DNA of 37,964 nt from Betaproteobacteria bacterium (GCA_022340285.1 JAJDOG010000117.1:1-37964), one strand, 5' to 3'; shown: positions 7,600 to 16,041, counted from the stretch's first letter. Program-made: numbers and translations. The notes: generated by a model from the letters alone, not told the origin.

Positions 7600-9126
7600 A
7601 TGCTCAAGGTCTTCAGCCGGGGCCGGGCGGCCCATCCCCTTTTGGACGAAAAAGAGCGCGTTCGCGTGCTGCAGGACATCGCGGCGCTCGAATCGCATCG
7701 CGCGCTCGGGGAGCTGTCGCGCTGGCTGCGATCCGTGACGGGCGACGATGGAATGCGCGACGAAAGCCGCGCCGAGATCGTGTCCGCCCTGCATGCAGCC
7801 GGACGCGTGCCAGTCAGGATGCTGGCGCGCGAATACCTGGCGACAGCGCGGCTCACGAAGCAGCAGGAGGAGCATCTGTGGGGGGGCATCCACGGCTTCT
7901 ACGCCGCCACGTCGGCTGCCCTGATGCGCTGCGCGCTCGGGTTCGCGCCGGACGCAAGCAAGGCCGTCGCGCAGAAAGGGCGCGTCGTGCCTCTGGCAGT
8001 GCAGGCAATGCGCGCGCTCGGCGCGCAGCTGAAGTGGGAATACATGCGCTACGGACCGGTCGACCCTTCGATCTGGGCGAACGTCGCGCGGGTGTACGGT
8101 CGTCTGGATGGGGCGGGGATCGCGCGAACGGCGGTGCGCGAGTCCGCGGGGTCGCCGACGCGAACCACCACGGAGCAGGAATTCGCCCGGATCGCGATGC
8201 TCGGAGTCTGTTCGCTGGGGAGCCTGCTGCCCGCGCAGATCGACACCGCCGACCGCCTCGCGGGGCGATTTGCCCGGGGGTTCCACGTATCGCCCGACCC
8301 CGACGACGAGATGCCGTACCAAATCGACGTCGCGAATGGAACGCCGCCCGTCCGCCGCGTGGGCGGGGCCGCGGAGGGACCCGGGGTGCGCTATTTCGGG
8401 GCCGAACGGGCGCATGAGCGTCTGCGCGCTCTGCGCGAGGAAGTGGCCGCGAACGGCGAGACGCCCGACGATTTCGCGCCGGGCGCCCCGGCGCCTGCGG
8501 AGACCGTCCTGGAGGTGATCGATCACCTCGCCCACTACTGGACTTCGCACCTGGCTAGCCGCAAGCATCCGCGGCACGGCATCAAGTCCCGGCTCACCGT
8601 CACCTGGGGATTCGAGGGCGTCATCGACGCGCTCGATCCGCAGTCATCGCTCTCGTTCGAGAAAAATCCCATGGAGAGCTGGATCGTCGAGAATGCAAGC
8701 GCCGGGGGCGTCGGCGCGCTGGTGCCGTCGATTCCCGGTGAATGGCTGCGGGTGGGATGCCTGGTCGCGATGCGCCCGGAAGGGGGCCGCCGCTGGCTGC
8801 TCGGCACCGTCAAGCGCCTGACCCGGATCGACGAATCGAGCGCGCAGGTGGGGATCCAGACGCTTGCACGCGCGCCGAATGCCGTGGACTTTCGATTGCA
8901 GTCCGGGAACACCACCAGCCTGAGCACCGAGACCGGCGTCCTGCTCGATCCGGGCTACACCGAAGCGGAAGTCCCAGTCGTCCTGCGCAGCGGAATAGGC
9001 GAACCCGGCCGCACGCTCGTGCTGGAGCGCGAGGGTCGGCGCACCCAGCTCCTGCCGATCGCGGTCAGCGCACGCGGACCCGGCTACGAGATCGTCCGCT
9101 GCCGCCAGCTCGTCCGTTCGGAATAA
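7600..9126 (+). CDS. PilZ-type c-di-GMP-binding protein, second tandem paralogue
   Basis: A 508-aa paralogue of the gene just upstream. It has the same helical N-terminal region, PilZ-type core and beta-rich C-terminal domain. RxxxR is R321-R325 (RKHPR) and the second motif is NASAGG (N365-G370), so c-di-GMP binding looks retained. Of two in-frame starts, ATG 7600 is preferred to ATG 7582: GGAGGA lies at 7591-7596 and the resulting MLKVF aligns with the paralogue's MLKIF. The N-terminal halves have diverged more than the PilZ parts, for example in the loop around residues 170-190. That suggests different partners but a common ligand. Confidence 0.82.
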   Translation: MLKVFSRGRAAHPLLDEKERVRVLQDIAALESHRALGELSRWLRSVTGDDGMRDESRAEIVSALHAAGRVPVRMLAREYLATARLTKQQEEHLWGGIHGFYAATSAALMRCALGFAPDASKAVAQKGRVVPLAVQAMRALGAQLKWEYMRYGPVDPSIWANVARVYGRLDGAGIARTAVRESAGSPTRTTTEQEFARIAMLGVCSLGSLLPAQIDTADRLAGRFARGFHVSPDPDDEMPYQIDVANGTPPVRRVGGAAEGPGVRYFGAERAHERLRALREEVAANGETPDDFAPGAPAPAETVLEVIDHLAHYWTSHLASRKHPRHGIKSRLTVTWGFEGVIDALDPQSSLSFEKNPMESWIVENASAGGVGALVPSIPGEWLRVGCLVAMRPEGGRRWLLGTVKRLTRIDESSAQVGIQTLARAPNAVDFRLQSGNTTSLSTETGVLLDPGYTEAEVPVVLRSGIGEPGRTLVLEREGRRTQLLPIAVSARGPGYEIVRCRQLVRSE

Positions 9127-9162
9127 TCCCCGCGTCAGGTCGACGCGTTCACGCCGCCGCGT

Positions 9163-9846
9163 TCAGCGCCCGCGGAGGATGATGTCCGCGCCGCGCTGCG
9201 CGGCGCTGCGGCCCATCGCTGCCGCCATCCGCGCGACGAGGGTCCGAACGACGAGGTTCGTGAACTCGGCCGGCGTCACGCCGCCCTGGCGCTTGCCGAC
9301 GTTGGCGAGCCGGATGTCTGGAAGATTGAACGAGATCGTCGCCCCGCGGGTCGCGATCTCCGGCGCGTAGATCACCCGGGCGTCGCGGATCACGAACTGA
9401 TCGACGATGAGCCGGGTCTCGGCGGACGCCGCTGATTTGCTATCGCCCGTGCGCCGCGCCACGTTGCGCTGGATCGCATCGAAGTTGCTGCCGCGGCGGC
9501 TCGATTCATAGGTGATGACGGGCGCGATCACCACGATCCGCCGGACATGCACCACGTCCTTGGTGACGCTCGCCGGCTCGATGGATACGTCGATCGTTCC
9601 CACGGTCGCCGATCGCTCGGAATGAAATCCCGGCGGATTGGCGATGGCGAGGCCGCGAACGACGCCCGAGCCGTCAGCCGGCGCGAGCTTCACCGACTCC
9701 ACGGTCACCTTGGCGCCGAGAATTTCGGACCCGTTCGCCTCGATCGCGTGCTTGACGATGAAATCGAGCGACAGGTAAAGCCAGATCGCGCCGCCGACCA
9801 GTGCGACGATCACGAGCGCGACGAAGCCGATCAGGGCTTTCTTCAT
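9163..9846 (-). CDS. AsmA-like membrane-anchored protein
   Basis: A 227-aa protein with one N-terminal membrane helix (about 4-25, ALIGFVALVIVALVGGAIWLYL). A periplasmic beta-rich region follows and begins with LDFIVKHAIEANGSEILGAKVTVESVKL. That opening, followed by GVVRGLAIANPPGF, is typical of the AsmA/DUF748 lipid-transport-associated superfamily. The protein is short for that group, so it may be a single-module member. The start is ATG 9846, only 7 bases after the esterase stop, making it the last gene of the darP-mogA-esterase set. The frame continues upstream in the esterase region but only as an overlapping shadow. Confidence 0.75.
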   Translation of the reverse strand: MKKALIGFVALVIVALVGGAIWLYLSLDFIVKHAIEANGSEILGAKVTVESVKLAPADGSGVVRGLAIANPPGFHSERSATVGTIDVSIEPASVTKDVVHVRRIVVIAPVITYESSRRGSNFDAIQRNVARRTGDSKSAASAETRLIVDQFVIRDARVIYAPEIATRGATISFNLPDIRLANVGKRQGGVTPAEFTNLVVRTLVARMAAAMGRSAAQRGADIILRGR

Positions 9847-9853
9847 GGTCCGG

Positions 9854-10510
9854 TCAGGCGAGGCTGCGTCGCAGCCATGCGCCGAGTTGAGCGATCTCCT
9901 CGACGCACATCGAGTGCGGCATGCGGTATTCGTGCCACTCCACCGGGTAGCCGAGTCCTTCGAGGAGCGCGCGCGATTCCCGCGCTCGCGCGATCGGCAC
10001 GACCGGGTCGAGATCGCCATGCGCCATGAAGATCGGTACATCGCGATTGGCGGCGTGCGCCTCGCCGGCCACCGTGCTCGCGATCGGCACATAGCACGAG
10101 AGCGCCATGATCCCCGCGAGCCGTTCCGGGTGCCGGAGTCCGGTCTGCAGCGCGATCGCGCCGCCCTGCGAGAATCCGGCGAGCACGATGCGGCGTGCCG
10201 GGATGCCACGCTCCCGCTCGCGGGCAACCAGCTCTTCCAGAGCGGCCTGCGAGGCGCGAATGCCGGCCTCGTCCTCGCGGCGCCCGAGGTCGGTCGCCAC
10301 GATGTCGTACCACGCGCGCATCACGAAGCCCTGGTTGATCGTGACGGGCATCATCGGAGCGTGAGGAAACACGAATCGGACCGTGGCCGGTGCGAGATCG
10401 AGCTCGTGAGGGATCGGCTCGAAGTCGTGTCCGTCGGCGCCCAGGCCGTGCAGCCAGATCACGCTGGCCTGCGGATCGGGCGCGGTCTCGATCTCGAGGG
10501 TCTCGAGCAC
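9854..10510 (-). CDS. Phospholipase/carboxylesterase family alpha/beta hydrolase
   Basis: A 218-aa soluble serine esterase of the EstB / acyl-protein-thioesterase-like family. The oxyanion segment is IWLHGLGADGHDF (18-30), the nucleophile elbow GFSQGG has S114, the acid is D168 in HGDLDPVVP and the base is H199 in MPHSMCVEE. Length is normal. The start is GTG 10510, which gives the standard family N-terminus (VLETLEIE) and lies 5 bases after the mogA stop. Reading further upstream would overlap mogA. Substrate range in this family is short-chain esters or lysophospholipids; which one applies here is unknown. Confidence 0.88.
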   Translation of the reverse strand: MLETLEIETAPDPQASVIWLHGLGADGHDFEPIPHELDLAPATVRFVFPHAPMMPVTINQGFVMRAWYDIVATDLGRREDEAGIRASQAALEELVARERERGIPARRIVLAGFSQGGAIALQTGLRHPERLAGIMALSCYVPIASTVAGEAHAANRDVPIFMAHGDLDPVVPIARARESRALLEGLGYPVEWHEYRMPHSMCVEEIAQLGAWLRRSLA

Positions 10511-10515
10511 GCGGC

Positions 10516-11109
10516 TCACTTCGCGGGTTTGGGTCGCTGCGCGGATTTGGGCCGGAACGCCCGGACGACCGCCGGGTCCGTCTCGATATAGGGCCCGCCG
10601 ATGAGGTCGATGCAGTAGGGGACCGCGGCGAAAATCCCCTCCACGGTGGATTTGCCGTCTGCATCGCGCAGACCCTCCAGCGTCTCGCGGATCGATTTCG
10701 GCTGCCCCGGCAGGTTGATGATCAGGCACTGCCGGCGAATGACGGCGACCTGCCGGGAAAGGATCGCGGTCGGCACGAATTTCAGGCTGATCTGGCGCAT
10801 CTGCTCGCCGAATCCGGGCATCGGCTTGTCCGCGACCGCGAGCGTCGCCTCCGGCGTGACGTCGCGTGGCGCGGGACCGGTGCCGCCAGTCGTGAGGACG
10901 AGATGGCAGCCGGCCCGGTCGACGAGGTCGACCAGCGTGCTCTCGATGACAGGCCGCTCGTCCGGGATCAGGCGTGTCTCGATCCGCCACGGTGTCGTGA
11001 GCGCACGCTTGAACCATTCCTCCAGCGCAGGAATCCCTTCGTCGCGGTAGACGCCCTTCGACGCGCGGTCGCTGATCGAGACCACGCCAATGAGCAGCTC
11101 GTCGTTCAT
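10516..11109 (-). CDS. mogA: Molybdopterin adenylyltransferase MogA
   Basis: A 197-aa enzyme that adenylates molybdopterin before molybdenum insertion, in Moco biosynthesis. The opening LLIGVVSISDRASKGVYRDEGIPALEEW is diagnostic of MogA. The MoCF-fold motif TGGTGPAPRD lies at 74-83, and LPGQPKS, which closes the active site, comes later. The start is ATG 11109, as the family N-terminus requires; the frame upstream is antisense-overlapped by nothing recognisable. It sits 10 bases after darP. Its product would serve the molybdenum hydroxylase encoded about 10 kb downstream, although MogA serves all Moco enzymes of the cell. Confidence 0.94.
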   Translation of the reverse strand: MNDELLIGVVSISDRASKGVYRDEGIPALEEWFKRALTTPWRIETRLIPDERPVIESTLVDLVDRAGCHLVLTTGGTGPAPRDVTPEATLAVADKPMPGFGEQMRQISLKFVPTAILSRQVAVIRRQCLIINLPGQPKSIRETLEGLRDADGKSTVEGIFAAVPYCIDLIGGPYIETDPAVVRAFRPKSAQRPKPAK

Positions 11110-11119
11110 CCGGGCGATT

Positions 11120-11617
11120 CTACTCTGCGCTCGGCGCCGTGAGCACGTCGCGAATTTCGCGGAACAGCTCGCGAAAGGCACGTGGCGGCTTGCCTGCAGA
11201 CCGCTCCGCGCGCGCGTTGCGGATGAGCGTTCGCAAGCGCTGGAGATCGCTCCCGGGGTAATCGGCGGCGAACGCGGTCACCTCGCCGTCGTCGTCGAGC
11301 AGACGCTCGCGCCAGCGCTCGGCCGCGTGCATCGTTGCGGTGGCGGCGTGCGATTGGCCGGACCACTCGTCGAGCTTCGCCCGGATCGGCGTCGGATCGA
11401 CCTCGCGCATGAGCCGGCCGATGTACTGCAGTTGTCGGCGTCGCCCTTCGTGGCTCGTGATCCGCTTCGCCTCGAGCACCGCTTCCCGCAAGGGCTCGGG
11501 CATATCGATCGCCGCGATCTGGGCCGGGGTGAGATCGACCAGCGATGCACCGAGCGCCTGCAGCGCGTGCATTTCCTTCTTGCGGTGCGTCTTGCTTGGC
11601 TTGTCGGCGTGTTCCAT
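11120..11617 (-). CDS. darP: Ribosome-associated protein DarP (YjgA, DUF615)
   Basis: A 165-aa basic protein of the YjgA/DUF615 family, known in E. coli as a late 50S assembly factor. It starts at ATG 11617 with the lysine-rich N-terminus typical of the family (KPSKTHRKKEMHALQALG). The core contains LREAVLEAKRITSHEGRRRQLQYIGRLMR, a family hallmark, and a C-terminal LRTLIRNARAERSAGKPPRAFRELFR. It is divergent from pmbA, the usual proteobacterial arrangement, and both probably fire from one symmetric -10 element. No Shine-Dalgarno sequence is visible before its ATG. Confidence 0.94.
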   Translation of the reverse strand: MEHADKPSKTHRKKEMHALQALGASLVDLTPAQIAAIDMPEPLREAVLEAKRITSHEGRRRQLQYIGRLMREVDPTPIRAKLDEWSGQSHAATATMHAAERWRERLLDDDGEVTAFAADYPGSDLQRLRTLIRNARAERSAGKPPRAFRELFREIRDVLTAPSAE

Positions 11618-11637
11618 GGTGGGCTTCGACGCGCCCG

Positions 11638-11644
11638 TATAATA
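11638..11644. promoter_or_regulatory. Symmetric -10 element between darP and pmbA
   Basis: TATAATA at 11638-11644 reads TATAAT on the plus strand (for pmbA, ATG 11679) and TATTAT on the minus strand (for darP, ATG 11617). Transcription starts would fall near 11650 and 11632. It is the only AT-rich hexamer in the 61-base divergent gap. Confidence 0.5.
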
Positions 11645-11678
11645 GCGGCTTTCCCTCCTGCACGGACCCCTCGCACCG

Positions 11679-13025
11679 ATGCCCCACGCGCGATTCTCGC
11701 TGGAAGACGACACGCTGCGCACTATCGTCGCCGACACGCTGGCCCGGGCGCGCGAGAAGGGCGCGACCGAGAGCGAAGCGGAAGTCTCGGAGGGTTACGG
11801 GCAGACCGTCACGGTGCGCAAGGGCACGGTCGAGACGATCGAGCACAATCGCGACAAGGGGCTCGGCGTCACGGTGCTGATCGGCAAGCAGAAGGGTTAC
11901 GCGAGCACGTCGGATCTCAGCCGCAAGGCCATCATGGACACGGTGGATGCGGCGCTCTCCATCGCGCGCTTTACCGCCGCTGACGAGGCCAATGGGCTCG
12001 CGGATCCGGAGTTGCTCGCGCGCCCGGACGACATCCGGGATCTCGATCTCTTCCACCCCTGGGACCTTCCGGTCGAGCAGGCGATCGAGATCGCGCGCCG
12101 CTGCGAGGCGGCCGCGTTCCGGCTCGATCCGCGCATCACCAATTCCGAGGGAGCCACCGTCTCATGCCAGCATTCGCAGTTCATGTTCGGGACGAGTGCG
12201 GGGTTTCTGGGCGGGTACCCGAGCACGCGTCATTACATTGCGTGCAGCGTCATCGCGCAGGAGGGCGATGCGATGCAGCGCGACGACTGGTACTCGACCA
12301 CCCGCTCGCCGGGCGATCTGGCGAAGCCCGGCGCGATCGGCGACTACGCAGGCCGGCGGGCGCTGGCCAGGCTGCGCAGCCGCAAGATCAAGACGCGCGA
12401 GGCGCGGGTGCTGCTGGAGGCGCCCGTTGCGAACGGCCTGATCGGGCATTTCGTGAGCGCGGTCAGCGGCGGCAACCTCTATCGCAAATCGTCGTTCCTC
12501 CTCGACAGCCTCGGCACGCAAGTGTTCTCGCCGATCGTCAACCTTCGCGAAGCGCCGCACAAGCGGCGCGGTCAGGCGAGCGCTTGCTTCGACGACGATG
12601 GCGTGCTGACGCGGCCGCGGGACGTGGTCAAGGAAGGTGTGTTGCAGGGCTATTTTCTCGGCACCTACTCAGCCAGAAAGCTCGCCATGCGCAGCACGGG
12701 GAACGCCGGCGGAAACCATAACCTGGTGCTCGAGTCGGGCGACAAGAATCTCGTCGGGCTGCTTCGCGAGATGGGCACGGGCCTGTTCGTCACCGAGCTG
12801 ATGGGGCACGGCATCAACCTGGTGACCGGCGACTACTCGCGTGGCGCGGCCGGATATTGGGTGGAGAACGGCGAGATCCAGTACCCGGTCGAGGAGATCA
12901 CCATCGCGGGGAACCTGCGCGAGATGTTCCGCAACATCGTCGCCATCGGCAACGACACGCTCGCGCGCGGATCGCGCGAGTCCGGGTCGATCCTGATCGA
13001 GGGCATGACGGTGGCCGGGAACTAG
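11679..13025 (+). CDS. pmbA: Metalloprotease PmbA/TldE
   Basis: A 448-aa TldE-type subunit of the TldD/TldE heterodimeric protease, which in E. coli processes microcin B17 and degrades CcdA. TldE lacks the zinc-binding HExxxH found in its TldD partner and none is seen here. Family features include the early ESEAEVSEGYGQTVTVRKG, the central ITNSEGATVS and the C-terminal GHGINLVTGDYSRGAAGYWVENG, followed by the VEEITIAGNL end. Length is normal. No tldD lies in the window; the genes are commonly unlinked. It is divergent from darP. Confidence 0.95.
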   Translation: MPHARFSLEDDTLRTIVADTLARAREKGATESEAEVSEGYGQTVTVRKGTVETIEHNRDKGLGVTVLIGKQKGYASTSDLSRKAIMDTVDAALSIARFTAADEANGLADPELLARPDDIRDLDLFHPWDLPVEQAIEIARRCEAAAFRLDPRITNSEGATVSCQHSQFMFGTSAGFLGGYPSTRHYIACSVIAQEGDAMQRDDWYSTTRSPGDLAKPGAIGDYAGRRALARLRSRKIKTREARVLLEAPVANGLIGHFVSAVSGGNLYRKSSFLLDSLGTQVFSPIVNLREAPHKRRGQASACFDDDGVLTRPRDVVKEGVLQGYFLGTYSARKLAMRSTGNAGGNHNLVLESGDKNLVGLLREMGTGLFVTELMGHGINLVTGDYSRGAAGYWVENGEIQYPVEEITIAGNLREMFRNIVAIGNDTLARGSRESGSILIEGMTVAGN

Positions 13026-13080
13026 CGCTCGCCCGCCGGCGAGGGCTCGAAGCCCGTGGAGCCGGAAACGACGGCATCTG

Positions 13081-13086
13081 TAGAAT
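13081..13086 (+). promoter_or_regulatory. -10 box just before the fused aconitase-family gene
   Basis: TAGAAT at 13081-13086 lies only 8 bases before ATG 13095. The transcript would start within one or two bases of the start codon. No Shine-Dalgarno sequence fits between, consistent with a leaderless mRNA. Confidence 0.4.
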
Positions 13087-13094
13087 CGTTTGCG

Positions 13095-15131
13095 ATGAAC
13101 CCCGTCGCTGTTTCTTTCTCCGGCCGCATTCTGTTTCTCGCCGCCGACCCCGACATTGTCGCGCGGCAACTGGCGGGCGAGGATCTGACGCTGACCGCGG
13201 CAGGAAAGCTGCGCGACGGCATCTCCACCGACGAGATCACGCCGTCTCGAATCTGTGTGCATGCAGACGAGCGCCTCGGCGACTACGTTTATCTGGGATT
13301 GAAGTGCGGCGACGCGTTCCCCTGCACGGAGGGCCGCGTGAAGCGCGCGGGATTTGCGGTGAGCGTGGCTGGCAGGCGGTACGGGCGGGGCTCGTCGCGC
13401 GAGCAAAGCCCGTTCGCGGAGCGTGCGGCCGGCATTCGCCTGGTCATCGCCGAGAGTTTCGAGCGGATCTATCGGCAGAACTGCATGAATCTCGGCATCT
13501 TCACGTCGAGCGACTTCGGGCTCGTCGAGCGGATCCGTGCGGGCGAGGCGATCCCGATCGAGGAATTCACGCGCGGGCACGATCCGATCACGGCCGCCAT
13601 CATCCGTTCGGGTGGACTGGCGGCGTTCACCCGCGAGCGCCGGCGGGGCGGCGCACCCGTCCCGGTTCCCGATCATGGGCCGCGTGCCATGACGCTTGCC
13701 GAAAAGCTGATCGCCCGTTCGGTGGTGACCGACTCGGGCGGCGACGACGTCGCGATCCCGCAGGTCGGCGTTCGAAGCGTGCGCCCAGGCGACGCGGTCT
13801 TCGTGCGCGCGCACTGGCGCTATTCACATGAGTATCTGACACCCATGGCCGCGACGATATTCGAGCAGGCCTTCGGCGAAGGCACGCGCGTACGCGATCC
13901 GGGCTCGGTCCTCGCCTTCCAGGAGCACCTCGCCTTTCCGAGGTGGAGCGCCGCGCAGCACGATCGCGGCGGAGCGTTGCTCGACGCGGCGCAGGCGCTC
14001 GGCACGCGGCAAGCCGAGTTCTGCGCCCGGCACGGCATTCGCGCGCACGGTTTGCTTGCCGATCGGGACGGATCGGAAGGCATCTGTCATTCGATCGTGA
14101 CCGAGCGGTATGCGATCCCCGGTCACATCGTCGTGGGGACCGATTCACACACCCCCCATGCCGGCGCGCTTGGCTGTCTCGCGTTCGGCATCGGCGCTTC
14201 GGACATGGCGAGCGCGTGGCTCACCGGCGACGTGCGGCTCACCGTTCCGCCAACCTGCCGGGTGGTGCTCCGCGGCCGCCTCGGCCGGGGTGTGGCGGCG
14301 AAGGACCTGGTCCTGCATCTCCTGCGACTCCCGCACGTCCGCGAAGGCGGAGCGGTCGGCCAGGTCATCGAGTATTGCGGCGACGCCGTTGCCGCCATGA
14401 ATACGGACGAGCGCGCGACGCTCACGAACATGTCCGCCGAGATCGGCGGCTTCACGGGGATCGTCGCGCCGGATGCGGAGACGCTGCGCTTCCTGAGCGA
14501 GCGACGCGGTGTTGACCTGCAGCCCGAGCCGTGGCTGGTCAGCGATCCGGACGCGGAATTCGCGCACACCCTCGATATCGACTGCGGCGCCGTGCGACCC
14601 ATGGTCGCCCGCCCCGGCGACCCGGGACACGGCGTGGAGATCGACGCGCTCGCCGATCCGGTTCCGATCGACGTGGCGTATTGCGGCTCCTGCACGGGCG
14701 CCAAGCGCGAGGATCTCGATCGCGTGCACGAGGTGCTCGAATGGGGCATTGCGCACGGGCTACGCGTGGCGGAAAACGTCCGGTTCTATGTTCAGTTCGG
14801 CAGCCTGGATGTGCGTGACTATTGCGCTGCGCGCGGCATGCTCGAAACGCTTCGGGAAGCCGGCGTCGAGGCCGTTGAGCCTGGCTGCGGTGCCTGCGTG
14901 AACGCCGGACCGGGGGCTTCCTCATCGCCGGATGAGATCACGGTGAGCGCACAGAACCGTAATTTCCCGGGGCGGTCCGGTCCCGGCCAGGTCTGGCTCG
15001 CCAGCCCGGCGACGGTCGCGGCGAGCGCGCTGGCGGGCCGGCTCACGAGTTTCGCGGCGTTGGGGCAGATGCCCCCGTCATCGCCGCGCCGGCCGCAAGG
15101 ATCTCGTCGTCCATTCTCAGGGGAGTTATGA
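13095..15131 (+). CDS. Aconitase-superfamily hydratase, small and large domains fused in reversed order
   Basis: A 678-aa enzyme of the aconitase / isopropylmalate isomerase superfamily. The small swivel domain comes first (about 1-165). It has the substrate-loop motif YGRGSSREQSPF, then RLVIAESFERIYRQNCMNLGI as in LeuD. The large catalytic domain follows (about 205-655), with GTDSHTPHAGALG and the three 4Fe-4S cysteines C533 (GSCTGAK), C598 and C601 (PGCGAC). Classical aconitase has the large domain first, and LeuC/LeuD are separate chains, so this is a LeuD-LeuC-like fusion in inverted order. All iron-sulfur ligands and the SSRE loop are intact, so it should be active. The substrate may be isopropylmalate, homocitrate or another 2- or 3-hydroxyacid; neighbours do not decide it. 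The start MNPVAVSF is chosen from domain alignment. Confidence 0.87.
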   Translation: MNPVAVSFSGRILFLAADPDIVARQLAGEDLTLTAAGKLRDGISTDEITPSRICVHADERLGDYVYLGLKCGDAFPCTEGRVKRAGFAVSVAGRRYGRGSSREQSPFAERAAGIRLVIAESFERIYRQNCMNLGIFTSSDFGLVERIRAGEAIPIEEFTRGHDPITAAIIRSGGLAAFTRERRRGGAPVPVPDHGPRAMTLAEKLIARSVVTDSGGDDVAIPQVGVRSVRPGDAVFVRAHWRYSHEYLTPMAATIFEQAFGEGTRVRDPGSVLAFQEHLAFPRWSAAQHDRGGALLDAAQALGTRQAEFCARHGIRAHGLLADRDGSEGICHSIVTERYAIPGHIVVGTDSHTPHAGALGCLAFGIGASDMASAWLTGDVRLTVPPTCRVVLRGRLGRGVAAKDLVLHLLRLPHVREGGAVGQVIEYCGDAVAAMNTDERATLTNMSAEIGGFTGIVAPDAETLRFLSERRGVDLQPEPWLVSDPDAEFAHTLDIDCGAVRPMVARPGDPGHGVEIDALADPVPIDVAYCGSCTGAKREDLDRVHEVLEWGIAHGLRVAENVRFYVQFGSLDVRDYCAARGMLETLREAGVEAVEPGCGACVNAGPGASSSPDEITVSAQNRNFPGRSGPGQVWLASPATVAASALAGRLTSFAALGQMPPSSPRRPQGSRRPFSGEL

Positions 15132-15174
15132 TGCGGTCGCACGGATTCAGAACCGTCCCCCAAAGGAGTCTTCC

Positions 15175-16041
15175 ATGAAGTCATCGAGCGCGGCCAGCGC
15201 GGCCGTCTTGCGTACGTTTGCAGGCTTCGTCATCTCGGTCGTGATTGCCGGCGTCGCGTGCGCGCAGGCGCCGGTCCAGAAGGACGAATTCGTTCCCCAT
15301 GTCGGCCAGGCGGGCAAGGACGTGATCTGGGTGCCCACACCCGAGGAGCTGGTCGAGCGGATGCTGCGCATGGCGCAGGCCACGCCAAAGGATTTCGTGA
15401 TCGATCTCGGGTCCGGCGACGGGCGTATCGCGATCGCGGCGGCGAAGAAGATCGGCGCGCGCGCGATCGGCATCGAATACAACCCGGACATGGTGGCGCT
15501 GTCCAACCGCTCGGCGCGCGCGCAAGGCGTCTCCGACAAGGTGAAATTCATCAAGGCCGACATCTTCGAGAGCGATTTCAGCGAGGCGACGGTCATCACG
15601 ATGTACCTGCTGCCCGGGCTCAACCTCAAGCTGCGCCCGAAGCTGCTCAGCATGAAGCCCGGCACGCGTCTCGTCTCGCACCAGTTCAACATGGACGACT
15701 GGGAGCCCGACGAGCGGACCAGCCTCGAAGGCCGTCTGGCGTTTCTGTGGATCGTGCCTGCCAAGGTGCAGGGCGCGTGGCAGCTCAATGCGCGCGGCCA
15801 GACCCGCGATCTGGTGCTGACGCAGCACTACCAGAAGATCAACGGCCACCTGAAGATCGGCAAGCTCGAGGCGGGGCTGCGTGACGCGGCGCTGCACGGC
15901 GATCGGATCAGCTTCGCCTGGGTCGACAACAGTGGCATGCGGCATGAATTCAGCGGACGCGTGAACGGCAGTCAGATGGAAGGCACCGTACACTCGGGCG
16001 ACGGGCACGATGAAGGCCGCTGGACCGCCGCACGGCGGTGA
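15175..16041 (+). CDS. Exported class I SAM-dependent methyltransferase
   Basis: A 288-aa protein. Residues 1-30 form a clear signal peptide (hydrophobic core FAGFVISVVIAGV, cleavage after ACA). A Rossmann methyltransferase follows: VIWVPTPEELVERML, then motif I DLGSGDGR (77-84) and the acidic end of strand 2 in GIEYNPD, then KADIF and the LLPGLNLKLRPKL segment. The TPEELVERML plus DLGSGDGR layout resembles the ATPSCKMT/FAM173 group of lysine methyltransferases. The last ~90 residues are beta-rich. An exported SAM enzyme is odd because SAM is cytoplasmic. ATG 15175 follows an AAAGGAGTC ribosome site, so the signal peptide is not a start-site artefact. The next gene overlaps its end by 32 bases. 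Confidence 0.82.
   Translation: MKSSSAASAAVLRTFAGFVISVVIAGVACAQAPVQKDEFVPHVGQAGKDVIWVPTPEELVERMLRMAQATPKDFVIDLGSGDGRIAIAAAKKIGARAIGIEYNPDMVALSNRSARAQGVSDKVKFIKADIFESDFSEATVITMYLLPGLNLKLRPKLLSMKPGTRLVSHQFNMDDWEPDERTSLEGRLAFLWIVPAKVQGAWQLNARGQTRDLVLTQHYQKINGHLKIGKLEAGLRDAALHGDRISFAWVDNSGMRHEFSGRVNGSQMEGTVHSGDGHDEGRWTAARR

Noticed and set aside
9854-11017. One long minus-strand gene covering the esterase and the mogA region
   Set aside because: The upstream half is a shadow of mogA; GTG 10510 gives the normal esterase length and a 5-base gap to mogA.
13028-13043. Terminator after pmbA
   Set aside because: CTCGCC/GGCGAG hairpin directly follows the stop but has no T tract.
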